Counted from the stretch's first letter, positions 25,180 through 38,159 are shown. The stretch is 64,000 nt of DNA from Bimastos eiseni (GCA_959347315.1 OY365814.1:28512385-28576384); one strand, 5' to 3'. Made by a program: numbers and translations. The notes: generated by a model not told the origin, from the sequence alone.

Positions 25180-27960
25180 CTGTTTTGTTGAGTGTTGTCG
25201 TAAGATGTGTATTAATCTTCGTGATTGAATCTAACACGTCATTTGACATGTTATTTACCTATCGTGTTATTTAGTATGTGTAACAACTAACAAGACATAC
25301 GGAACTTATGCTTCATCTGTAGAGTTACTGGTTTTGCTTTCAACCACTGTTTGTGTGATTTTGATTCCTTGATTCTCCTTGGCTAGAGAAGTCATTTGGG
25401 GAATGACAAAAGACAAACAAATAAACGGACGAACAGACCGAGCCAGGGACAGTGCAATGACCTATCACTTTGTATTTGGCTTTGTTGGATCTTATAACTT
25501 TTGCAAATTTATAAAATTAGTTACTTCAAATTATAATGTTATTGAATTTCTTCAAAAGCTATAGGTTGTGTGCTGAATATAGTTTTAAAGTGGATCGTGT
25601 TTTCCAGAGATTCCATCCAGGTCTGCAGTATCAGCTGCTTTGAGAATTATAACAGTAACAGCCTAAGCTGGAAATGTACGAGAGATATGAGTGCTGGGTC
25701 GTGAAAAACGCTCTGATAAGTTTTGTAGATGAACTCTTTATTATCTGTAGCACATCTCAAGTATGTTGTTCTGGTTGTTGTAGCACATCTTGAGTGGTAG
25801 TCATGGCTGTATCATTAGAACAGGCGTCTGCAGTCATTCTTATTTATGCTGGTGCTATTCTAGGTCAGGCATCTGTTTGGTATTCACTTACGTCTATTCT
25901 CTTGACTTGCGAATCTTCGTTTAATGTTCAATTGTTTGAAGAGTTGCAAAAAGTGTTGCATTATTCTATATACATGTACGTGAATGATAGCACTCTGCCA
26001 CGATAATTATTAGTCTTCTGAGTAGTTCTAAAATGTTCTATCTATCGGACATGCCCATAAACATTATGTATCGTTCAGATGCATAAATATATACATGCAT
26101 AATCATACATACACATATGTGCACTCACAGATATGCACGCATGTGCACAATTGACTGGCCTTTTATGAGTTTTGATTTATGATGCGTGGGTGTTCTATGA
26201 TGCTTCTGTGCTGGCTATTGACTTAATTTGAGTTGTCATTAAGTTACTCCCAAGAAGTCACGTTGATTTGTTTGGTGGACTTAAATCATACGCTGACTTC
26301 AGTCAATCATGCATCGATTTTAAATTTCGTTCAGGTTTTCAGACCTGCTTTGAGCATTTTTCACAGATATATTTGCCTTGACTTTCATTAGAGCCAAGTG
26401 TCCCAGATCTCACTGTTGTCTGCTCCATAGTTAATTATTGACATTTCAACTTTGAGTCTTGACTTAAATGTCAACGTTATGTAAAGTCTCAAACTCCCAG
26501 CAAATATTTGAACCATGATGACGAATAAGCCGCTTGTAAACATGCCTAAAACCGGACTGATCCTGTTAGCAAGTATAAGCTATATTTAACTAACTCTACC
26601 TTTCTTTGCACTGTGTTTGAAGAACTAAAACTTTGTTTGTCGAAACTTATCATTTCGTATAAATAAGAGAAGCATAAAAATCTCTTGTTTATTTTAATTA
26701 TTATCCATATGAATATTATATGGCATCATGTATGCCGCTTATGTATTGCCAATGTACATGTATGCATACACCAATATCGTCAATGCTTTTGTAGACTTGG
26801 CTTGTTGGCTATTTTTGAGTGGGCAATGTAAAAGCCTTAAGTATACCTGTAGACAAGTTTGATGATCGTTGTGGTAACTGTTATGCCGCTTAATATGTAG
26901 GACAACAAGGCTGTAATTTCGATGCTTTCACGTGGTTTGCAATTCTAGATGAAGACCTATTTAATAAACCAAACATTACTGAGATGGTTTCCATATTTTA
27001 TGCTTCTGTGGCAGTGTTTGAACATTTCGAATTTAAAATCGAGCGTGAATTACAAGAAACTGTTAACGACTTTAAATGCTGTGATTTGTGGTTCTGTTAT
27101 ATTGTTTTCGCACGGTTTTCGAATGTTGAATTAACAGCATAAACAATTTGACTGTTTCTTGTTTATTGGTTTTAGTAAGAGCACAGCACAATGATTATTA
27201 TTTCTTGGATGTAAAGGCCTTCGGTTCATTAGGTATAAACCTGATTCTGTTTCACCTCCTTATGTCAAGATTTTGAAGCCTTTGAATAAAAGAATTAGCT
27301 CTTGTAGACCCTTATATAAGAGCATTTAGATTTTTACCTACTGTTTAAAAGTTGTTCACATAATATGATACGGACAGACATTAACCACCTACCTCTTGTA
27401 GCGATCTGTTGTACGATGTTTGAGGTAGAAAAACTGTTACAGGTTATGTAGCCTTCATTTATTTGTATGGAATTAGAACCCAGTCTCCCTTTAAAAGCTT
27501 GAAGGCCGATTGAAATGTCTGGTTGTAAAGCCTAAAATAAAGGTTTTCTAGACATTCGTGTTCAGAGTTCTGGTCACACTGTAGTGTTCCTACAGTTACA
27601 CTTGCTAGCAGACACTACTTCTTCACAGTTGTAAGTTCCTTGCGCCACCATCGTACACCACCTACATTTTATTTTAAGGAAAGCTGACCTCCATTCCTTG
27701 TCAATAATTCAGCTTAATTAGCAACAAAGCATGGCTGTTAATTGACCTAGTCTGATACTTGTCATAGATACCACCCGAGAAGTGAGAATATGATTAAATC
27801 TGAAGGCTTTTATATTGTGTCGTATCTGTGTGGCATTATCAGAAATTAGCCCCGGGATATAAAGTGTGGAGTGTGTTCCATTTCAATTCCAAGTATTTAC
27901 TAATTTGCGCGGAGTGTACTCGTTACAGTTGGTGCGTAGCCCTGGCGGAAAGGCTAAGCA
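25180..27960. other. No gene recognised downstream of PPP1R3
   Basis: AT-rich, with AATAAA signals at ~27285 and ~27536 that could serve longer PPP1R3 transcripts. No conserved frame or clear repeat seen. Confidence 0.5.
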
Positions 27961-27966
27961 CATAGG

Positions 27967-28325
27967 GCTGCCGCTTATGAGTAGTTTTGGAGTCGAGTAC
28001 TCGGTCGAGTACCTTAGCGGATACTCGAGTACCCGTTAATACCGGAAGTGCTTAATACATGGCTTCTGCTATAGACTATAGATAGACTAAGTAGACTATA
28101 GCTTAGGTTATAACTAAAGCTAGTGCACCAATAAAGTTAAATCTCCAATGTAACAACTAACATGCCACTGAACAGCGAAAGAAACAGAAATTTTTTTTGT
28201 CTTTTTACACACAAAAATTAATTATAAAAAATTGCAGTTTTCTAACCGAAAGTGGAAGCATGCGGATACTCGAGTAAAAAAATACTCCAGTAATTTTTGG
28301 AGTCGGGTACTCGCGAGTACCCGTG
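27967..28325 (+). mobile_element. Possible hAT-like element with TACTCGAGTA blocks
   Basis: TAGGGCTGCCGCTTATGAGT resembles the TAGGGCTGCAACTAA ends of some hAT elements. GTCGAGTACTCG and GCGGATACTCGAGTA blocks near 27995-28035 recur near 28260-28320 in direct orientation. No second terminus found. Confidence 0.4.
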
Positions 28326-28748
28326 TAGACTAACTACGATCCTACGACCGTGAACTCTACTAGTCCGGTGTTAATCAACGACCTCTGGTGGTGACAACAG
28401 TTAACAGTAAGTTATTAATATCAGTACCGCAGGCTAATCGCAACCAAAGTGCAAAGGACTGAATGTCTACAAGCCTTCTTAACTAAGTATTAAGCATAAT
28501 TATTGTAAATCGTCTTTGAACGAAACGAAAATCGAACTCCCGATTGCAAGTACTGCTTAGTCAAGTGTCTTTTTTGCTTAAGCGCTTTAAAGTATGCAGT
28601 ACTGTCTGTGAGGAACGAAACAATGGAGAAACATGAATATGCGCCTCAGAAATAAAATCCCAAGATACAGACAGAGCAGCGTCTACGTAGTGTAGACGGA
28701 TACAGGCAAACATAACCTGTCTGTATATGTACTAAGTTTTCTATAAAC

Positions 28749-28985
28749 ATGTCTGTCTGTCTGTCTGTCTGCCTGCCTGTCTGTCTGTCTGTCTGTCTGT
28801 CTGCCTGCCAGACTGTCTGTCTGTCTGTGTGTCTGTCTGCCTGACTGTCTGTATGTATGTATGTATGTGTGTATGTATGTATCTATGTTATGTATGTATG
28901 TATGTATGTATGTCAGTCTGTCTGTGTGTCTGTGTACCACTTTCTCTATGTGCATGTCTAGCTATCAATATGTGTGTCTGTCTGT
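28749..28985 (+). repeat. (CTGT)n and (GTAT)n microsatellite
   Basis: CTGT/CTGC tetranucleotides at 28750-28845, then GTAT units to ~28912, then CTGT again. It abuts the 3' end of the cysteine-rich exon. Confidence 0.95.
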
Positions 28986-29011
28986 CTCTGTCTGTCTCTA
29001 CCTCCCTTCCC

Positions 29012-29644
29012 TTACTCTCCACCTACGACCATATGAGCCCTGTATCCATTCCTTTGGCCGAGGTCTCCATTGCTCAGATTCAGCTCCAGGTGGTTCTGAC
29101 CCGGTCCAACGCCTTCCTCTTCCAGGAACCCGGACGATCCATACGACTCCTGGTCATCCAGACTGTCGTCTCCGCTCCACGCTCCATCGGAAAACTGGAA
29201 TCCTCTGACAAAGGTACTGCATCCAGTTCTCGGTCTGACCGTGACGGCCGTCGTGTGCCAGCGACGGGTGGCATCCGGTCCGTAGTCGACGTAGGAAATG
29301 AACCTGTCCTCCTTGCACTTCGGTTGGATGAAGCTCGTCGCGCCGAAGTGCCTCGGTCGAAGCCTCGTGGCGCAGTGGACCGTCGTGCGGTACCTCTTCT
29401 TCGTGCTGTCCGGGTAGCAGACCATGGATACGTCGAACTTCGCGGCCGACAGAGCCGGCTCGAGACGCATCGACTCCTTGTAGCGTCGGGCAGACTCGTA
29501 GTTACAGAAGGAAGCGCAAGACTGGCGCGGACCCGATGGACGCCCCAGAACTGGCACAGAGACAGTCTCGGAGAAATTATCGATGACCAGCTGGCTGCTG
29601 AACGGATCGCCGCCACATGTGTGCCTTCCAGACGGGACGTTCAC
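29012..29644 (-). CDS. Cysteine-rich coding exon, family not recognised
   Basis: A minus-strand frame opens directly after an acceptor-like CGTAG and runs 210 codons to a TAA. No in-frame ATG lies near its start, so it looks like the last exon of a gene whose upstream exons I cannot find. GC content and GC at third positions are well above the AT-rich neighbours, which supports real coding. Seven cysteines are spread over the first ~150 residues (HTCGGD, SCASFC, SMVCYPD, TVHCATRL, QPKCKEDR, RTGCSTFV). Patterns such as RYRTTVHC and TTAVTVRPRTGC resemble strands of secreted cystine-knot proteins (neurotrophin/Spätzle or IL-17-like), but I cannot fit a named family. The C-terminal third is acidic and Gly/Ser-rich. 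Two other long frames over the same bases are probably shadows caused by GC richness. Confidence 0.55.
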   Translation of the reverse strand: MNVPSGRHTCGGDPFSSQLVIDNFSETVSVPVLGRPSGPRQSCASFCNYESARRYKESMRLEPALSAAKFDVSMVCYPDSTKKRYRTTVHCATRLRPRHFGATSFIQPKCKEDRFISYVDYGPDATRRWHTTAVTVRPRTGCSTFVRGFQFSDGAWSGDDSLDDQESYGSSGFLEEEGVGPGQNHLELNLSNGDLGQRNGYRAHMVVGGE

Positions 29645-30103
29645 CTACGGACAAGTCAATGACACGGTACCCGATTCGTTACAATGCTCACATGGTAACG
29701 TGAGAGTACGGTGTGAGTTTCCTCTCAGGTATAGGGAGTTTGAACAAGTTCCTAATTAACAATTGCTCAGTTACATTAGTTCATGATTGATCATTAGTGG
29801 AGTTTAATAAATGATGAATAATAATAGTGATCATTATTGTTTGGAGCATATAGGGTATATACTGAATTTTATTGTAGTGTATTGTAAGGCTACGTGTCAT
29901 CAATCATAACTTTAGGTCTGTTGGCAATTGTATTATAATGGCTATTCCATTGAGTACGTGTACTCTTACAATAAAGGATCCTAAGTGTGGACGGGCTTTC
30001 TATTCTACTGTTAATCCATCATATAGGCCTATAATATTACCCGTCTTTTGTTACCCTATTTATTATTTCGATCATATTAACTTGCCCTAAAGTGCCTTCT
30101 AGC

Positions 30104-30255
30104 AGTGCTTACCCGACTCTGACCTCCAACGGACTATCCTTTGGACAACCCCTCTGATTTGATGCAGGGCTCGTGAATAAGCTGGTGACCTGTGCATAAC
30201 TTTCAAGTGGCTCTTTAGAAGTTTGGAGATAGCGATTACGATTACGATTACCTGA
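30104..30255 (+). repeat. Interspersed repeat R1, copy 1
   Basis: Shares GACAACCCCTCTGATTTGAT, CAGGGCTCGTGAAT, AAGTGGCTCTTTAGAAGTTTG and an ATTACGATTA end with the block at 44384. Reads like a SINE body; no tRNA head seen. Confidence 0.5.
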
Positions 30256-31010
30256 GTAATGAAATTTCTGTCGTTGTCGTCGTCAAGGTGGTCATGAGAA
30301 GGAGGGAAAACGCGAACGGTGGTCATCTGATGGTCATCTGTTCCGAATTCACTGGTCATCTGGTGTTGATGGGTGACTTGAGACAAGGATCCACGTTCCT
30401 TGTCATTCGTCTGATGACCGTTCATCTCTAAGGGGTTGATGAGATGGGGCAAGATGTAGATAGAACGACGCGTCTACGACAACAGACAACAGTCAACAAC
30501 TTTTAACGACAATCGACAACACACAACGCTGGTAAGGTAACCAGCAAAAATATATTATACCAATCTGCAACAAACGCAGAACTGTAATAATTTGTAACCG
30601 ACAAAAGAATACTGCAACAATCAATCGGCATCAAAACAAAAGTCTATAGGCCTAACAAACCTCGGTCTATGGGCATTCCTCAAGGGAGTTCGGACTATAG
30701 GCATTCCTCATTGGAGTTCAAGCACCTAGCCTATCTTCTATATACGCCTTTGAAGCGTTGAAGACATCCATCCAATGGGAGTTCAAGCATCGATTCTTGG
30801 CGATTATGCGACTTTAGAGTTAAGACACCGTGCGAGTCCAAGGTTTCCCATTTAGGGAGTTTGAAAATCGGTCGTACTGTACAATACAACACAATGCAAC
30901 AAGGCATTTTTAACGCGGTTTGACAGGACAAGTCTTGCACAAAAGCGCGCTGCGCTGCATTCTTAGTCATAGATGAGGGAGAATAGGTAGGTCTTCAGTA
31001 GGTTCTGTGT

Positions 31011-31062
31011 CTATAGTCCGAAGGTTCAATAGTCCGAAGGTTCGATAGTCCGAAGATTGCAT
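31011..31062 (+). repeat. 16-bp tandem repeat ATAGTCCGAAGGTTCn
   Basis: Three consecutive units, the last with GATT in place of GGTT. Confidence 0.9.
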
Positions 31063-31952
31063 GATGTTTGGTCAAAAATGAAAAGATTGCGGTTTTTAAC
31101 GGCAGCTGGATTGATGAACAGAATTATGTTGGCTAGAGGTTGGATTTTCACCATTCTTGTCATTCGTCCAGCTTCCATTCCTTCATGATTCCTTTTATAT
31201 CGTTCGGACTAACGAGCGGACAACCTTCAGTTTCGTCTTGAAAATTGCAACGGATGTGGCTTGACGGACAGTGGTTGGGAGACTAGGCTCTTCCATTCTG
31301 TGGAATTCACTGGATCGAGTATATGCGCTGTCGACCGCTGGAGCTTTAAAATTGTGTCTCGTATTGGTATAGTTGCATTAAACGATTGATTCAACTAATT
31401 TTCATTTTTCAGATATATAATACTTGCTCATTGCTAGACTATAATGTTATTATTCCACTTGGTCACCTTCGCCGCCATTGTTGTTTACTCTTCAAATAAT
31501 TTCTGAAATTAGTGACGTCACGAAATTCCATCATTGGCGTCATATGGCGCGAGATGTCGACCATGTTGCAATGGCCAATCATATTGCACAAAATTGGAGT
31601 GATCCGTCAGCAGTCGAATAGGTCACGGAATGTATTTACTGCTGCTGCAAGTAAGCAAATTGAGTATTGTAAATTAGTTAACTAAAATACTGATCTTGCT
31701 CCAGGTTTATCTTGAAGTCTAGCTCGATCAGACCTTTGCTAGGCGAGCGACCAAGGCGTGCGATTGATCGATCGAATGAAATGGGAAGCTTTGCGTACGA
31801 TTCTCTGGGCATGTCGTCGTACATCCTAAAGACTAACGTTAGAACAAAATCGCATCGCATACGTATTATACGTATAGGCCTACATATTATACGTTACACA
31901 GGCCAACGAAAACCGGAAGAATGCTGCCTTTACTGTTGTTGGAGAGGGAGAC

Positions 31953-32141
31953 CAGTGGCGGCTCTGGACTTTCTAACAGAGGGACCGAGGTACACGACGG
32001 AACCAGGGAATCTGACAAGTGGGTTTCTGGTTTCTTAAAACTGAAAGTGAATTGAAATCTGGATGGGCGACCAGAAGCAACCGACTCAGTTGGGGAGGGG
32101 GTGCATTTGCCCCTAATCGCCTCCCTGTAGAGCCGCCACTG
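31953..32141 (+). mobile_element. hAT-like MITE, 189 bp
   Basis: Ends CAGTGGCGGCTCTGG and GTAGAGCCGCCACTG form an inverted repeat. Flanks AGGGAGAC and AGGACGAC agree at 6 of 8 bases, consistent with a decayed 8-bp duplication. Confidence 0.75.
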
Positions 32142-33074
32142 AGGACGACCAATTGTCATATTCCAAGGTGCGAAGAAGAGCATATATCCTTTGCTTAACA
32201 CGGCTCCCCATGATGAAAACTACCATAAACTTAATAATCGCGATCCCACGACCCATGGCTGCTAGAATCATTATTGTTATAATCATTATCATCAATTACC
32301 ACAGGGAACTGATTGCTCCCGTTATAACCAATATATCCCACTTACACCACGAGTGTAGCCTACGCCTTTCCCGATCTGCCTCCATCTCGGTCTGGCTGTA
32401 GGCCTGTACATTTATCTGTCTAAACGTGTGTCAATTTGTCTTCATAAGTCTGCTTGTCTTTCTGACTGTGTCACTGTGTCGGTCAGTCTGCCTGTGTGCC
32501 TATATATATATATATATATATTCAATGTTTTCCCCTTTATTTGCTTAATATTTTCATATACATGATCACTCTCTTTGACCTGTTGGGACTATTACTACAC
32601 ACAAATGAACTACGTTTTCCTATTAATAAAATTATTATTTGTACTGAGACAATTTCTGACAATGAGCAAAAACTAGGCGCCTATGGCTGTGCATATGTCT
32701 GGTTGTCTACATAACTCATATGACTGCATAACTGCCTGTTTCCGTTCGGTGCAAGCGTAAGTGTATGGCAGTATGGCACATGCGAGAGATGAATAGGTTT
32801 GTGTCTAAATTGACTTGTTGTAGCCTTTAGACTATGGTTCCTAATCCTACATGCGCCTAAGCAGTCTATAATGGACTAACATGCTCACAGAACCAAAGTA
32901 ATTTCCTTGAAAGACTCAGACTTGTCCAAGGGTTGAAGCAACGTTGGCCTTTCATGTCTAATTCTGTGTTGATTGGAAGATCAGAAGGAATGCGATGCTT
33001 ACAACTGTAGGCCTAATAAATATTGTACTTCCCAGGCATTTGTTCACATTCTATGTTTGGACGGAAGGGCGTAA

Positions 33075-33400
33075 TTAACGAATTGATGGCTGGTTGATGG
33101 TGGCTGAATGGCTCGATACTCGATGGCTGACTGGTTAGATGGATGGATAACTGACTGGTATTCAGTCCATAGAGTATGGATGAATGGATGAACTAATGAC
33201 CGGATCCTAGTGATTGGCCAGTTGGAGAATTGACTGGCTTGATGGATGGATGGATGGATGGATGAATCAATGACCGGACGCTGGTGATTGACAGGCTGGA
33301 TATAGCTGGTTGGCTTGATGGATGCATCAATGGATCTATGAATTAATAATGGGTAACCAGCAACCAGGCCGGATGCTGGTGGCTGGCTGGATAAGCCGGT
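33075..33400 (+). repeat. Degenerate GATGGCTGGTT/GATGGATG tract
   Basis: Irregular GGATG and GGCTGG units with GACCGGAnnCTnGTGATTG recurring at ~33199, 33274 and 33369. The complementary motif CCAGCATCCGG occurs at ~36190. Confidence 0.75.
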
Positions 33401-33985
33401 GCTTAATAAGGCTTCTAAGTAGCGCTATATATACGTGACTTATAACTATTCCTGGGGTGGACAACCTTATGAGTTATGAGGAGCACGTTTTATGTTAGCT
33501 AAATGTTTTGGATACCATGGTGCGGTGTAAGCAACTCGTTGAATTACATAATATGCTAGTCTTATAATATAATTCGATAATGGCTAATTAATGTTCATAT
33601 AATTTTATCAACTTCGTAAATAGGTTACACAAAAGTAAAATTACAACAACGACGGTCACACCTATAAAGGTCTCTAATTTACTTTAATATAATTTTATTA
33701 TATTATTATTTTATTGCATAATTGTATTATGACTATATTCCATTTCTATTTTTTATTATTATATCATTATATTGTCTAGATGTACGTCAACTCAATTCGC
33801 AAGCGAAGGCCTATCGACGAACCTTCTCAGCAACACTTATCTTCGCTATTTGCACAGCCACAGTTTGTTTAGCACTTGATCGCAACCTTTAGTCTTAGTC
33901 ACAACTATTATGAGCCTATGGTCGCCTCTGAGTTGCATTTACTGGGCTTCCATATAGACCTTAAGTCCTAAGATATACACTTAAG

Positions 33986-34133
33986 CAAAGGCGGCAGTCC
34001 GGGGGGTGGTCTGGGGGACAAGTCTCCCACCCTTTACAGAGAGGGAGCACGTTATACGTTTGTCCCTCCCTCCCCCACATATTCTACCACTCTCATTGGG
34101 TGCACCCACCTGTCAGACGAGATCACCCCTTTG
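33986..34133 (-). mobile_element. MITE family M1, copy 2 (inverted)
   Basis: Same body as copy 1 in reverse (TTTACAGAGAGGGAGCACG, CTCATTGGGTG, GACGAGATCACCCC). Flanks CACTTAAG and CACCGAAG agree at 6 of 8. Confidence 0.72.
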
Positions 34134-35794
34134 CACCGAAGGTCTAAGATCGTCGGCGACTTCTGTTTTTGTTCATTAATAACAAGGCATATTAAATAAT
34201 AAGACGATTTTGCACGCTTGTAGTTTTGTACCGTTGGCCTATGACAGATTATAATCGACTCGGCGTATAACAGCTATTATATATATGCATATATATTATA
34301 TATTATAAAAAGATATATAGGCCTACTGATTGCCATTTGGTTGTCTTCTTCAATTTTACAAAACGTGATAACATTCGGCCAACTGCAACAGAGAAGAGGG
34401 GGGATACGTGACCATTCACACTTTATCTGAAAACACGCCACAGAGTGCGGCAGGTTGAAATAGGTTGCATTCATAACTGAAATTTCTCAGTTTTCCCCAT
34501 TAAATTTTATATAAAACATGTTTGCAATCAATAAAAAATGTTCACAGGCCTGTAGCCTAGATGCCACTAGAGGCGAATTGGTGCTATCACCGCTATAGTA
34601 CGATAGTGTGCATTTGCAGAACTAATCAGCGCGTCAAATATCCGGCAATGGATCACTGGATTAACTTACCTGTGCGTAACGCACGATGGAAAACAAACAG
34701 GTCTGGACAACCGACGGAATTTCAGTATTTTTGGCACATCTGTTGCTAACGCTATCGGTTCTTTAACTCGCAAATATGTACAAAGTCTGCGACGCAGTTA
34801 AAGAACGTCGTCATGCAGTTCAAAGTTGATGGGGTTGTTTCAATTTCTGGCCAGATCGTCAATGTGCGTTCACTGAAGGCTACTGGAGGCTGCATGACTC
34901 ATGGCATAGGCCTACTGTCTGGTGATCATTGGCAAATGACTGCTGTGTCAAGTTCTGTGTATGGTTAAGAGGTTGATATATGGGAGTTTGTGGCTCTGGT
35001 CTGTTTCACCGTGTGGGTCGATGGGTTTGGTTCGGAAGCGGTAATTGTGTGCTCTCTGTCGCGAAATATCGCAGTGTCTGGCTTTCGGTGGAGTTAGTAA
35101 TAGTTGAGAGGAGAGTGTACACAGGGAAAGGGGATGGTTTGCATGGAATGAGATGGAAAGAGAAACGGACAGAGAGAGAGAGGGGGGGGTTAAGGTAAGG
35201 ATGGGAAGAGGGAGGAACTTAGAATGTATGTTGTGGTTATAGCAGAGCGGATAAAAATCTGATCTCTTATGTGTGTGGGCAGAAAACTGAATATCTAATC
35301 TCTTCAATAATGTTATCGCTCTTGTCATAGTGCATTCGGCATCTGTCGGTGGCCGCCCCTCACGGGTAGGGTGGGCCGTGTGTTCCTCTATATTGGTCCG
35401 TTTATGGGTAGAAAAGAGATCGAGGCCTGCACACGACGCAAAGAGAGGCTAGAGCAAAGGACGGAATATGGCAATGTTAGTGTCATATGGTATACTTATT
35501 TATAGCAAACCGAGTCTCTGTGATCATAAGCTAATGACTTTATTCTGTTAGTTTTGCATGCACTGTCATGCAGGCAGTGAAATTGTCTGTAGTGTAGAAG
35601 CCATTAAATCTACACTGTAGGCCTACATCGGAACATAGGCCTGCAAAACCATATTCATGTTCCGTGGGTGTTCTCTGTTGTCCTGTCTTGTGTCTATCTG
35701 ATCATTCGGTGAATATTCTGCTTGGACTGTCTTAACCTTCAGTCCAACATAGAGTAGCTGCAATTCCAGTCGCCTCTGTCCTAAGCATACAACC

Positions 35795-35935
35795 AGAATG
35801 AGTCGTCTAATTGGTCTTTTGATTGTTCCCTTGATTGGTCCATTCATTAATTGGTCTTGTGATTTGTCGTTTGATTGGTGTTCTGAGCGGTCCTTTGATT
35901 GGTCCGTGGATGGGTCATTTGAAGGGCACCGGCTC
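35795..35935 (+). repeat. Degenerate TTGATTGGTC repeat
   Basis: About nine 11-16 bp units of TTGATTGGTCC or variants. Confidence 0.75.
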
Positions 35936-35995
35936 ATCCTTCCAGCCAGCCAACAGCATCCGGCTGGTTGCTGATTATCCATCAATTCATTCGTT

Positions 35996-36142
35996 CAGGG
36001 GCGTCAATTCCCTCTGTATGATGGAGGCAAACTCCGTTTCAAAGTGCCAGGAAGGCAAAATATTCCCCCAAAGACGCAAAAAATTCCCCCTAGCAGAAAT
36101 TGGAGGCATTTGCCTCCGGACCCCCCTATCTGGACGCCCCTG
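35996..36142 (+). mobile_element. hAT-like MITE, 147 bp
   Basis: Ends CAGGGGCGTC and GACGCCCCTG are a perfect 10-bp inverted repeat. Flanks CATTCGTT and CAATCCAT agree at 5 of 8. The interior carries GGAGGCA and TGCCTCC as a second inversion. Confidence 0.68.
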
Positions 36143-36707
36143 CAATCCATCGACGCATCCATCAAGCTAGCCAGCTAGCCAGTTAGTCAGTCACCAGCAT
36201 CCGGCCATTAATTCATCCATTCATCCAACCATTCATCCATCCATCGAGCCAGCTCAACCATGCAGTCAGTCACCTTTGATAGGTTCTTTGATCTACCGAC
36301 GGCGGGTTTGATTCTGCTGTTTGGGTCGACGATGTCTAACGACTCTGGTGATAATTAGAAGGCTTCAGAATGCGTCCTTTGTAGTTGATATGATTACGAA
36401 TAGGATCAAAGAGATTAGCTAGCAGACTCCCAGCAGTGGAAATTTCAGACTGGGTGTGGCAATTCTATGTGACGACGGAGCAATGGTGGTCATGGAAACA
36501 AGATCTTTTAGGCCTTAGCCTGACCCGATAACTTGCAACGTTAGTAATTAAGCCAATATAGTTTAAAAAAAAACTGCATTAGATCTGATGAGAAAATTAA
36601 GAGGGTACATTCTGTGCAGCAACAAAATAAAACGCCAGCTGGCACCTTCCCTAATCAGTTTTGATTAGGATTAGGAAGGTGTTTTAATTGTAAAAAGAAC
36701 CGAATGA

Positions 36708-36735
36708 TCAGGTCCTACTCACGTCATACTCTTCA
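36708..36735 (+). repeat. 28-bp exact direct repeat, copy outside the 636-bp hAT element
   Basis: Identical to 37803-37830, which lies inside the hAT element. Contains AGGTCCTACTCACGTCATAC. Confidence 0.9.
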
Positions 36736-37455
36736 ACCGATGTTGATATTGTGGTGGTCTTCATTCTCAAAGCTGACTTTATCCTTTATCCGAATTGATT
36801 CTCTCGAACGATGCTTTTCCGTTATATCCGGGTCACAGATGAACCGTTACGGTTACAATCGTAGAAATTTAGGGTAAACAATTTTCTTCTGTTGCTGATA
36901 CAATCACTATGTATCGATATATCGCACGACACAATTTTGAAGCATTAGTGCACGGTCGTATCCAATGCACAACTCGACAACGTGCAGTAAATGTGAAATG
37001 TGACGGCAATGACACAGGTGCACAATATGCAATATAACGGCTGATGGACGCCAACGCCTAACATACACGCCATGCGGTGCGTTGAATGGACACTCGAGTG
37101 TAGAGACGCAGTTCAACGGGCAATATTTTCTGATAACTTTCAAGTACCGAACGCCATAGGCCTACACAAGATTGGCCCCACATACTCGTATTCATGTATA
37201 CGTACGTAGGGCCTACGCACCTATGATAACATTCTTCATATACAATTTTACACGCATGCATACTTAAAATGTATTACATGTATGCAGCATACTACGTAAT
37301 ACACAGTGCGCAGGCATACATCCTACATGCAGAAACATGCATGCGTCCGTACATAAATAATATAACCTACAGTCCTACACATTTCCTTCTGTATATATAT
37401 ATATATATATATAGGCCTACTCTAACTAAGCTTATTATGCCTATATCTTATCACC

Positions 37456-38091
37456 CAGAGGCGCGTTTACATAAAACGGGGCCCTAGGCGCTAACATTTT
37501 GGGACCCTCTGAATTTATGCACTGAATCTGAGGGCCGTTTATAATTGGAGGGGTCATACATCTGGAACGATTTGTGACGAAGGGGAGGAGTCCGAGATAT
37601 GACGTCATCACATCAAATATCGAAATATGCAACTTAATTTATTTAAAAGTTTCACTCAATTAAACACTGAGCCAGCTTCTGTTGGCGAATGCGCTCAAAA
37701 CACGCTCTTGTACACAGCTAGTCGAGCCGATTGACATTCGTATTAACAAAGCAATTGTGATTTATCACACGTACTACACTTGTCACGTGAATGCTTAGCT
37801 GCTCAGGTCCTACTCACGTCATACTCTTCATATAAATATATAAATTATTATATTTAAAATATTTCAAAACGTGAGACATGTTATTCTGTATGAAAGTCTA
37901 AATTTTTTCGGGGGTCCCTGAGTTGTTATTTTTTATGAAATTTTTTCATTTGTTTAGAATTTGTTGTATTTAATGTTTTCACTTGTTTGGGGCTCCCTGA
38001 GACGTTATTTTGTATTTAACGTTTTCATCATTTGGGGGCCCCCTGAGACTAGTGGGCCCTAGGCGCGCGCCTATAGGTAAACGCGCCACTG
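37456..38091 (+). mobile_element. Non-autonomous hAT element, 636 bp, perfect 8-bp TSD
   Basis: Ends CAGAGGCGCGTTTAC and GTAAACGCGCCACTG form a 15-bp terminal inverted repeat with one mismatch. Exact 8-bp flanks TTATCACC lie at 37448-37455 and 38092-38099, the duplication length of hAT transposons. GGGCCCTAGGCGC blocks continue the inversion inward. No transposase is coded. The right half contains short tandem repeats around GGGGCTCCCTGAGA. Confidence 0.88.
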
Positions 38092-38112
38092 TTATCACCG
38101 TTCATATAATAT

Positions 38113-38145
<33 letters not shown>

Positions 38146-38159
38146 GGCATATTATATAT

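Noticed and set aside
28829..29662. 277-codon plus-strand frame
   Set aside because: Its first part is tetranucleotide repeat and the rest lies opposite the cysteine-rich minus-strand frame, which has better composition.
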